A stretch of DNA of 12,261 bases, taken from NCBI GenBank assembly GCA_017443885.1, contig JAFSXW010000073.1, forward strand, positions 1 to 12,261. The letters run 5' to 3'. A model generated the notes under the pieces. The model made no database searches and was not told where the DNA came from. It was given only the letters and a program-made list of their open reading frames with translations. This DNA comes from Clostridia bacterium (GTDB lineage Bacteria; Bacillota; Clostridia; Christensenellales; UBA1242). Below are positions 6,964 through 12,261 of this stretch, one piece after another. A program made the position numbers and the translations under genes. The stretch's first letter is position 1; every line of letters begins with the position of its first letter.

Positions 6964-7749
6964 ATGAGTTATTTATTAAATAGAGTGGCTTTTACTATAG
7001 GATCGGTTGATATCTATTGGTATGGCATAATTATTGCCGTGGCAATTGCTGTGGCGTTTGGTTTATCATTTGCACTTTTAAAAGCAAAAGGTCTTAATAA
7101 CGATTTGCCTATTGATTTATTTTTAGCAATTGTTCCACTTGGAATTATATGTGCAAGGCTGTTTTCTGTGCTATTTGATTCAGGCTCCTCAATATTAGAC
7201 TTTTTTAAGTTTAGGCAAGGTGGCATGAGTATTATTGGGGCAGTTATTGGTGGTGTTATTGGGCTTACCATTTTATGCTTAATTAAAAAATACAATTTTT
7301 TAAAAGTGGCAGATGTTATAGTTCCTGTGTTAATACTTGCCCAGGCTATTGGAAGATGGGGAAATTATGCTAATGGCGAAGTTTACGGAATTGCAACAGT
7401 TAGCGAAAGTTTACAGTTTTTTCCAATGTCGGTGTTTGTTAATGGAGAGTGGCATTTAGCATTATTCTTTTATGAATGCGTGCTTAATTTAATCGGTTTT
7501 GCTCTGCTAATGATATTATACTTTAAAACTAAAAAAGCGGGAATTTGCACTGCCACATACTTAGTTTATTATGGAGTGATTAGAAGTATATTAGAATCTT
7601 TAAGAGATGAACAATATATTTTAAAATGGGGCAATGTGCCGGTTTCTCAACTAGTTAGTGTTTTATTTATAATTGCAGGAATTGCAATTTTTATATATTT
7701 AATTGTTTACAATAATAAAAGCAAAGGAAGACAAAATGAAAGAAAATAA
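6964..7749 (+). CDS. lgt: Prolipoprotein diacylglyceryl transferase
   Basis: Lgt is the membrane enzyme that attaches diacylglycerol from phosphatidylglycerol to the lipobox cysteine of prolipoproteins, the first step of lipoprotein maturation. The 261-residue protein has the expected multi-pass hydrophobic profile. The family signature is GRWGNYANGE (130-139), with R131 matching the essential arginine. The other conserved blocks are RQGGMSIIGAVIGG (84-97), FFYECVLNL (168-176) and the C-terminal arginine motif GVIRSILESLRDEQY (204-218). Length is normal. The ATG has no ribosome site and sits at the predicted transcription start, so translation is probably leaderless. The last 14 bp overlap the start of the downstream coiled-coil/AT-hook gene, indicating a two-gene operon. 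Confidence 0.94.
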   Translation: MSYLLNRVAFTIGSVDIYWYGIIIAVAIAVAFGLSFALLKAKGLNNDLPIDLFLAIVPLGIICARLFSVLFDSGSSILDFFKFRQGGMSIIGAVIGGVIGLTILCLIKKYNFLKVADVIVPVLILAQAIGRWGNYANGEVYGIATVSESLQFFPMSVFVNGEWHLALFFYECVLNLIGFALLMILYFKTKKAGICTATYLVYYGVIRSILESLRDEQYILKWGNVPVSQLVSVLFIIAGIAIFIYLIVYNNKSKGRQNERK

Positions 7750-8398
7750 CATAACATATTCAGAAAAAGATGTTGAAGAAAAAATAAAACTTGCACTTAA
7801 AGATAGGGAAATTTTGATTTCGGAGCAAAGAGATAAAATTTCAAGCTTAAAAGCAGAAGTTTTAAGGCTTTTAAAAGAAAGAGATGAGATTGATAAGCGT
7901 GAAGTGGAAGTTGCAAGCACTATTGAAAAGTATGAGAAAAAAAATAAATATTTAGAAAATATTATAAAAGTTAGGCTTGCATTAGAGATAGATAATCTTG
8001 ATGCTTTAAGGCAAAAACTAGAAACTGAAAACAACGCTGAATGTTCACAAGAATTAGAAAAGATTATTTCTTCAATATCTGCATTTTCAAGTGATGTTAC
8101 TAATATTGATAACATTAGTGATAATAATAAAAATAGTAGCTCTGAAAAGAATAAAGATAATTTAGAAGAGAGGTATTTAAAACTTCTTTCTGTTTATGAA
8201 TATAATAAAGCATTTTTGGGAACAAAAAATAGGGGTAGACCAAAAAAAGAAGATGATTCAATTGAAGGCTTCTTAAAAGAAAAGAAGAAACAAAAAGATA
8301 AGGAAAAAGAAAATTTACTTTTTGACTTTGATGAGGCATTAAATCCAACTGAAAGCTTAGAAGATATTATGAAAGATTTAATAAATGATAATGATTAA
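7736..8398 (+). CDS. Coiled-coil protein with an AT-hook-like motif, function unknown
   Basis: I do not recognise a family for this 220-residue, highly charged soluble protein. Residues ~11-115 form a Glu/Lys-rich predicted coiled coil (DKISSLKAEVLRLLKERDEI). Residues ~116-143 are a Ser/Asn-rich linker, and a second helical stretch follows. Residues 165-171 read NRGRPKK, the core of an AT-hook, a minor-groove-binding motif for AT-rich DNA. A lysine-rich run (KEKKKQKDKEKE) and an acidic tail (FDFDEALNPTESLEDIMKDL) follow. I chose ATG 7736 because AAAGGAA at 7723-7729 stands 6 nt upstream; an in-frame ATG at 7703, deep inside lgt, has no ribosome site. It overlaps lgt by 14 bp and is probably its translationally coupled partner. 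A DNA- or nucleoid-binding role is suggested by the motif only. Confidence 0.8.
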   Translation: MKENNITYSEKDVEEKIKLALKDREILISEQRDKISSLKAEVLRLLKERDEIDKREVEVASTIEKYEKKNKYLENIIKVRLALEIDNLDALRQKLETENNAECSQELEKIISSISAFSSDVTNIDNISDNNKNSSSEKNKDNLEERYLKLLSVYEYNKAFLGTKNRGRPKKEDDSIEGFLKEKKKQKDKEKENLLFDFDEALNPTESLEDIMKDLINDND

Positions 8399-8426
8399 AA
8401 AAGCACCTTTTTAAAGGTGTTTTTTT
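8398..8426. terminator. Bidirectional terminator between converging genes
   Basis: CACCTT (8404-8409) pairs with AAGGTG (8414-8419) around a TTTA loop. An A run stands on the left and a T run on the right, so it works in both directions. It ends the lgt operon on the plus strand and the groES-groEL operon on the minus strand. The remaining ~110 bp up to groEL shows no other feature except a weak GCATT/AATGC hairpin without a T tract. Confidence 0.8.
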
Positions 8427-8537
8427 ATTTTAAGCATTTAAAATGCATAAAAATTGTTTATGTGATACGAAAAGTTGGCATAAAAATATTATTTAACGCA
8501 AAATTATGGTGTTTTTTGGCTAATATGCACAAAAAAA

Positions 8538-10121
8538 TTAATCATTTTGAGTTTTAGGGTTTGCAACTAAAACGCTGGTTGTGAGCATTGTTGAGCAAAC
8601 ACTTGTGGCATTTGATAGGGCAGAAATTGTAACTAGGGTTGGGTCTATAATGCCTTCTTCGAATAAATTACAAAAGTTGAGAGTTTTTGCATTAAAGCCA
8701 TAGTTAAAGTCGGTGCCACTGAGTTTTATTATAACATCGTTTTCATTTATTCCTGCATTTTTGCAGATTTGAATTAATGGGCTAGAAAGGGCATTTAAAA
8801 TTATTTCTGCACCATTTTGTTCATCAGTTGTGAGAGTTTTAATATATTCATTTAGTTCGCTTTTAATTTTAAATAAGGCAACGCCACCACCTGCAATAAT
8901 ACCAAGTTCTTGGGCAGATTTTGTGGCACTTATTGCATCTTCTATTCGAAGTTTCATTTCTTTTTGCTCAACTTCACTTCCTGCGCCAACATTAATTATT
9001 GCAACACCACCAGATAGTTTTGCAAGCCTTTCTTTTAAAGATTGCTTTTCAAAATCATCTTGTGCATCTTTAAGTTTTTCTTTAATTAATATTTTTCTAT
9101 TTTCTAGTTCTTCTTTATTGCCATTGCCTTCAATAATAGTGGTTGATGTTGACGAAAGTTTTATAGTTTTGGCTATCCCCAAATCATCTAATGTTATGCT
9201 TGCAAGATTTTCTCCTAAATCGTCGCTAATAAATTTTCCGCCAGAGAGAATAGCGATATCTTCTAAAATGTCTTTACGCTTTTGTCCAAAGGCTGGGGCT
9301 TTTATAACGGCGCAATTAATTAGCCCACGCATTTTGTTTAAAACAAGTGTGGCAAGAACTTCACTTTCTATGTCTGTGCAGATAATAAGAAGTGGTTTTG
9401 ATTGTTTTGTGGTTTCTTCTAAAATTGGCAAAATTTCAGAAATTGAGCCAATTTTTTTATCTGTAATTAATAAAAATGCGTTTTTTATTGTTGTTACTAA
9501 TTTGTTTTCTTCCCCAAGATATGGGCTAATTAATCCTCTATCAATTTCTAGCCCAGAAACAATAGATAGGGTGGTTTTATCGGTTGCAGAATCACTTGTT
9601 GTTATTATGCCATCTTCATTAATTTCTTTAACGGCCTGCGCAATAAGGTTTCCTATTTGTGTGCTTTGAGACGAGATGGTTGCAACTTGTTTTATTTCAT
9701 CTATACTATTTATTGGCTTACTTTTTTCTTTTAATTTTTCTATAACAAAGTTTGAGGCTTTATTTATGCCTTCTTTTAATATAATTGGATTGGCGCCATT
9801 TTTTATTTTATTTATGCCTTCTGAAAAAATTGCTTCTGCTAAAACAATGGCAGTTGTTGTGCCATCGCCTGCAAGCTCATTCGTTTTTATTGAAACTTCT
9901 TTAACTAAACTTGCCCCCATATTTTCAAAAGGGTTTTCTAGTTCTATTTCTTTCGCAATTGTTACGCCATCATTTGTGATTAATGGAGTGGCGTAATTTC
10001 TTTGAAGAGCAACATTTCTTCCTCTTGGCCCTAGTGTTACTTTAACTGCTTCGGCTAGTTTTTTAACACCATTTTCAAGAAGTGATATTGCTTCGTCATT
10101 AAATTTCATTTGTTTTGCCAT
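8538..10121 (-). CDS. groEL: Chaperonin GroEL (Hsp60)
   Basis: GroEL forms the 14-subunit ATP-driven folding chamber capped by GroES. The 527-residue protein aligns along its full length. The nucleotide site is intact: VTLGPRGRNV (28-37), TNDGVTIAKEIELE (49-62, with D51) and AGDGTTT (84-90, with D86). The intermediate-domain RIEDA supplies the hydrolytic aspartate. The apical helices that contact substrate and GroES keep their hydrophobic positions (ILPILEE, LATLVLN). It is a divergent copy: SPYLGEENK and KAPAFG depart from the usual SPY-VTD and KAPGFG, and the flexible C-terminal Gly-Gly-Met tail is missing, the protein ending in ANPKTQND. Its start is 2 bp after the groES stop; the nearest AGGAG is 16 nt upstream inside groES, so translation is probably coupled. 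It is the only groEL in the window. Confidence 0.97.
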   Translation of the reverse strand: MAKQMKFNDEAISLLENGVKKLAEAVKVTLGPRGRNVALQRNYATPLITNDGVTIAKEIELENPFENMGASLVKEVSIKTNELAGDGTTTAIVLAEAIFSEGINKIKNGANPIILKEGINKASNFVIEKLKEKSKPINSIDEIKQVATISSQSTQIGNLIAQAVKEINEDGIITTSDSATDKTTLSIVSGLEIDRGLISPYLGEENKLVTTIKNAFLLITDKKIGSISEILPILEETTKQSKPLLIICTDIESEVLATLVLNKMRGLINCAVIKAPAFGQKRKDILEDIAILSGGKFISDDLGENLASITLDDLGIAKTIKLSSTSTTIIEGNGNKEELENRKILIKEKLKDAQDDFEKQSLKERLAKLSGGVAIINVGAGSEVEQKEMKLRIEDAISATKSAQELGIIAGGGVALFKIKSELNEYIKTLTTDEQNGAEIILNALSSPLIQICKNAGINENDVIIKLSGTDFNYGFNAKTLNFCNLFEEGIIDPTLVTISALSNATSVCSTMLTTSVLVANPKTQND

Positions 10122-10123
10122 AA

Positions 10124-10411
10124 TTATTTTTCAAACACTCCTAAGATATCATTTTGTCGAAGGATAACATAATCGTTTCCTTCGTTTTTAAAGTTTATGC
10201 CACCATACTTGGAATATAGCACTCTATCGCCAATTTTCACTTGCATCTTAGTTTCTTTTCCTTCTTGAGACTCTCCTTGCCCAACACTTACAACAATGCC
10301 TTCATTTGGCTTTTCTCCGTTTGTTTCTGGAAGTATTAATCCATGCTGTTTAACAACCTCGTTTTTAATTGGTTTTAGAACAACTCTATCGAATAATGGT
10401 TTTAAATTCAT
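10124..10411 (-). CDS. groES: Co-chaperonin GroES (Hsp10)
   Basis: GroES is the heptameric lid of the GroEL chamber. The 95-residue protein has the family start LKPLFDRVVLKPI (3-15), the mobile loop with HGLILPET (23-30), in which LIL is the hydrophobic tripeptide that binds GroEL, and the later motifs GDRVLYSKYGG (61-71) and YVILRQNDILGV (81-92). The usual Gly-Gly of the mobile loop is His-Gly here. The start is set by a strong AAGGGGGAT ribosome site 8 nt upstream. It precedes groEL by 2 bp in the normal order. The 143-bp region upstream has no CIRCE (TTAGCACTC-N9-GAGTGCTAA) and no CtsR-type repeat, so the usual Firmicute heat-shock control is not visible. Confidence 0.96.
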   Translation of the reverse strand: MNLKPLFDRVVLKPIKNEVVKQHGLILPETNGEKPNEGIVVSVGQGESQEGKETKMQVKIGDRVLYSKYGGINFKNEGNDYVILRQNDILGVFEK

Positions 10412-10444
10412 AAAAAAATCCCCCTTGTTTAATTTTATCTTTGT

Positions 10445-10536
10445 TTGCTAAATTTTAAATCTACTTAATGTGTGGTTTTATAGTTTAATATGGCTAAAAA
10501 GCATATAAAACAGCTGTGAAACATAAAATTTAGCAA
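10445..10536. promoter_or_regulatory. 13-bp inverted repeat in the groES divergent region
   Basis: TTGCTAAATTTTA (10445-10457) is repeated as its exact reverse complement at 10524-10536, with 66 bp between. Read toward each flanking gene, each copy is TAAAATTTAGCAA followed by a TAAAAT hexamer: 7 bp later toward groES (10432-10437), 14 bp later toward the membrane-protein gene (10551-10556). This symmetry suits a shared operator pair or paired promoter elements. The region is AT-rich, so chance cannot be excluded. Confidence 0.35.
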
Positions 10537-10554
10537 TGCTACTTTTAGTGTAAA

Positions 10555-11316
10555 ATGAGGAATACAGAATTGCAAGAAAGGGTGACACATATTTTATCAA
10601 AATCTTCAATTAGTTTTAAAAAACTAATTATTTTTTGCTTTTGTTTTATTTTAATTATTGTGCTGATAGTTGGTGTGTTATTTAATATTAGTGCAAAAAG
10701 GAAAAAATACTTGTTTACTAGTGGCAGGGTGTTTTATGTTTATTACACAACAATAACAAGTGCCACAAATGCTAGTGAGATTGTTTCTACTCAGCAAAAA
10801 AGTGGTGGGGCTGGTTTTCCTTTGGAAGAAGGGGCAAAAATATATGTGTGTGCTTTTTTATATGAAAATTTTGAAGATGCAATGCTGGTTAAAAATGCAA
10901 ACATTGAAGCATATAATAATGGTGGCATCAAAGAAATAAAAACGCAAAAAATGTCTGCAAGAGCGCAAAAAGTGGTTAAAAATTGCGAAAATTACACAAA
11001 ACTTGTGCATTTACTTGAAGATTGCTTTAATGATTTTTATAGTATGGCTATAAGCCATGATGAAAATAAGTTAAATGAATCGGAAACCTTTTCGCGAGTG
11101 TTTTTGTGGCTAACGCAGGCAAACACACTAAATGATAACTTTGAAAAAACGGACAATATTAGTGCCGTTTGTGAATTACTTGCGTATGAAATTAAAGATT
11201 TTTTAGCAACAAAAACTGGGAGAATAGAAAGAAGCAGTGGGTTAAAACTTATGTGTTTTAAAATTATAAATTTGTATAACGCTTTTGCAAATTTAATTGA
11301 AGGAGAAAAATTATAA
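10555..11316 (+). CDS. Single-pass membrane protein with a possible SPOR-like external domain
   Basis: This 253-residue protein has a short charged N-terminus, one strong membrane helix (LIIFCFCFILIIVLIVGVLF, 24-43) followed by KRKK, and a C-terminal domain of about 205 residues, probably extracellular. Residues ~52-120 (RVFYVYYTTITSA, then QQKSGGAGFPLEEGAKIYVCAFLYENFEDAM) resemble the pattern of SPOR-like peptidoglycan-binding domains, in which a Gly-Gly-Ala-Gly turn precedes a strand and a dA-containing helix; this is a tentative pattern call. The rest is helical and unrecognised. The start is uncertain: ATG 10555 lacks a ribosome site, while TTG 10570 has GAGG 9 nt upstream and would shorten the protein by 5 residues. 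It is divergent from groES, and no terminator separates it from sepF, so it may act in envelope or division processes. Confidence 0.75.
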   Translation: MRNTELQERVTHILSKSSISFKKLIIFCFCFILIIVLIVGVLFNISAKRKKYLFTSGRVFYVYYTTITSATNASEIVSTQQKSGGAGFPLEEGAKIYVCAFLYENFEDAMLVKNANIEAYNNGGIKEIKTQKMSARAQKVVKNCENYTKLVHLLEDCFNDFYSMAISHDENKLNESETFSRVFLWLTQANTLNDNFEKTDNISAVCELLAYEIKDFLATKTGRIERSSGLKLMCFKIINLYNAFANLIEGEKL

Positions 11317-11415
11317 TGCAAGAACTAAAAATTGAAAATTAAAATTAAGAATAAAAAGCACATAAAGAAGAATTTTTTAAAAAACTATAAATCAAAAAAA
11401 GTTGTTAAAAATAAT

Positions 11416-11443
11416 TTGATATAATAAATTTTTATGTTAAAAT
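11416..11443 (+). promoter_or_regulatory. Overlapping promoters of sepF
   Basis: TTGATA (11416-11421) and TAAAAT (11438-11443) are 16 bp apart, with an extended -10 TG at 11435-11436. The same stretch holds a second extended -10 box, TGATATAAT (11417-11425), whose -35 is poor. Start sites near 11432 and 11450 would both precede the AAGGTGG ribosome site. The 147-bp gap before sepF holds no gene and no clear terminator. Confidence 0.6.
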
Positions 11444-11463
11444 AAATAAAAAGGTGGTTTATT

Positions 11464-11988
11464 ATGGGGCTATTTAATTGGCTTATGAAGGGAATGGGTT
11501 TTGAAGAAGAAAATGGCGAAAACGCTTCTTCTGATAAACAAGAGAGAAAAGAAAAGAAGAAAAAGAGAAAGGAGAAAAGAGAAGAAGCTTCTGCTAGTGA
11601 GCAGATGAGTTTTTCTGGTATGCAGGAAGATAACAATTCGTTTGCTTCAAATCGTGATCAATTTAACACTGCTGGTAAGTTTTATGCTGGAGATTCTTCT
11701 TCATATTTAGGGCAACAAAATATGGGTGGATATGGAACAAAAAATGTTGTGTTTTATTATCCTAAAAATTATCAAGATGTTCAAAAGATTGTGGATTTAT
11801 TAAAACAAGGCGAATCTGCAATTATTAATTTAGATGGCATTAGTGATGATGAGGCTCAGCGTATGCTAGATTTTGTGAGTGGGGCTGTTTACGCACTTAA
11901 CGGAAGCACCCAAAGGGTTTCAGGAAATATTTTCTTACTTACTCCTGAAGGCTTAAATATTATGGTTCCAAATGAAGATCAAAAATAA
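11464..11988 (+). CDS. sepF: Cell division protein SepF
   Basis: SepF polymerises on the membrane, bundles FtsZ and helps to anchor the Z ring in Gram-positive bacteria. The 174-residue protein has the expected parts. An N-terminal amphipathic membrane-binding helix (MGLFNWLMKGMGF, 1-13) is followed by a long charged low-complexity linker with a Lys/Glu/Arg run (26-41). The SepF core (~93-170) contains VVFYYPKNYQDVQKIVDLL, AIINLDGISDDEAQRMLDF, SGAVYALNGS and the closing GNIFLLTPEG. The start follows AAGGTGG and a good promoter. In many Firmicutes sepF is followed by ylmG, ylmH and divIVA; here a strong terminator and an unrelated gene follow, so that cluster is not conserved on this side. Confidence 0.93.
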   Translation: MGLFNWLMKGMGFEEENGENASSDKQERKEKKKKRKEKREEASASEQMSFSGMQEDNNSFASNRDQFNTAGKFYAGDSSSYLGQQNMGGYGTKNVVFYYPKNYQDVQKIVDLLKQGESAIINLDGISDDEAQRMLDFVSGAVYALNGSTQRVSGNIFLLTPEGLNIMVPNEDQK

Positions 11989-11994
11989 AATCAG

Positions 11995-12019
11995 CGCCAG
12001 CATATGCTGGCGTGTTTTT
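11995..12019 (+). terminator. Intrinsic terminator of sepF
   Basis: A perfect 7-bp GC-rich stem, CGCCAGC (11995-12001) with GCTGGCG (12006-12012), closes an ATAT loop and is followed by TGTTTTT. It is the most GC-rich hairpin in the window and begins 6 bp after the stop codon. Confidence 0.9.
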
Positions 12020-12027
12020 ATTTCTTA

Positions 12028-12056
12028 TTGACTTTTTATAGATTGAATATTAAAAT
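12028..12056 (+). promoter_or_regulatory. Promoter of the gene at the window edge
   Basis: TTGACT (12028-12033) and TAAAAT (12051-12056) are 17 bp apart. Transcription would start near 12063, giving a leader of about 30 nt before the ATG at 12092. Confidence 0.7.
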
Positions 12057-12091
12057 TTATTTGTGATTTTAAATTATGGGAAAAATGGTGA

Positions 12092-12261
12092 ATGAATAAG
12101 GAATTAGAAAATTTTAAATATTTATTTGATGACTCTAGGCTTCCTTTTATAAGTGAACGGGGCACTTTTTTAGTGCGTCCAAGTAAAGCGCAGGCACAAG
12201 ATTGGCATAGAAAAATGGTTACAATATTTTCGGGCGATAATGAAGAAATTGATATGATGGA
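12092..12261 (+). CDS. Unrecognised protein, N-terminal part only (cut by the window edge)
   Basis: An open frame begins at ATG 12092 and runs off the window after 56 codons. It starts MNKELENFKYLFDDSRLPF and continues with ISERGTFLVRPSKAQAQDW. It is preceded by a clean promoter (12028-12056). The ribosome site is weak: GGGA at 12078-12081 and GGTG just before the ATG. An upstream ATG at 12076 is in another frame and stops after seven codons. The sequence is soluble in character, with no signal peptide or membrane segment so far. It does not look like YlmG or YlmH, which often follow sepF. I cannot assign a function from this fragment. Confidence 0.65.
   Translation, partial: MNKELENFKYLFDDSRLPFISERGTFLVRPSKAQAQDWHRKMVTIFSGDNEEIDMM

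Noticed and set aside
7703..7735. Upstream ATG 7703 as the start of the AT-hook protein
   Set aside because: It lies 47 bp inside lgt without a ribosome site, while ATG 7736 has AAAGGAA 6 nt upstream.
8830..9996. Two plus-strand open frames opposite groEL (8830-9669 and 9676-9996)
   Set aside because: They lie wholly antisense to an intact, well-matched groEL, have no promoter or ribosome site, and their low-complexity Ser/Ile/Phe-rich products are typical of shadows of AT-rich coding DNA.
10412..10554. CIRCE operator upstream of groES
   Set aside because: Short TTAGC and TGCTA strings occur, including the palindrome TAGCAATGCTA at 10531-10541, but no TTAGCACTC-N9-GAGTGCTAA arrangement is present.
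1..12261. tRNA genes, CRISPR arrays, insertion sequences, prophage genes
   Set aside because: No cloverleaf with TpsiC signature, no regularly spaced repeats, no transposase or integrase motifs and no terminal inverted repeats were found; the genes are mostly core functions.

Overview
The window is AT-rich bacterial DNA that uses the standard code (TGG for Trp, TGA as a stop). Large Gram-positive-type SRP RNA with an Alu domain, RecX, SepF, AcpS, Lgt and groES-groEL, together with TTGACT/TATAAT promoters and strong purine-rich Shine-Dalgarno (SD) sites, point to a low-GC Firmicute. My guess is an uncultured gut Clostridia lineage; this is inference from style and gene content, not a match to a known genome. 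There is no phage, insertion sequence, CRISPR array or tRNA in the window. It looks like core chromosome with several lineage-specific genes mixed in.

Layout. Positions 1-60 hold a bidirectional terminator for something upstream. Positions 109-375 (minus) encode the SRP RNA. Positions 521-2839 (plus) are a three-gene cluster: a protein with a HEPN-like motif fused to a CBS pair, an RlmI-like methyltransferase and an RluA-family pseudouridine synthase, closed by a terminator. Positions 3033-4694 (plus) are a tight yigZ-recX-acpS cluster. Positions 4828-6846 (plus) are a stand-alone gene for a large membrane-anchored coiled-coil protein with its own promoter and terminator. Positions 6964-8398 (plus) hold lgt, apparently leaderless, overlapping a gene for a coiled-coil protein with an AT-hook motif. 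This pair converges on groES-groEL (minus, 8538-10411), with one bidirectional terminator between them. Divergent from groES is a single-pass membrane protein (10555-11316), followed by sepF (11464-11988) and the start of an unrecognised gene cut by the window edge.

How the genes fit together. Much of the window concerns the envelope and division: SRP targeting, lipoprotein maturation (Lgt), Z-ring anchoring (SepF), acyl-carrier activation (AcpS) and two uncharacterised membrane-anchored proteins. The first cluster is devoted to RNA: two RNA-modifying enzymes led by a protein with a possible RNase motif and a ligand-sensing CBS pair.

The points most worth a second look are the HEPN-CBS/RNA-modification cluster, the altered tip of the SRP RNA, the 672-residue coiled-coil protein, the coiled-coil/AT-hook partner of lgt, the leaderless lgt start, and a 13-bp inverted repeat in the groES divergent region, where the usual CIRCE operator is missing.
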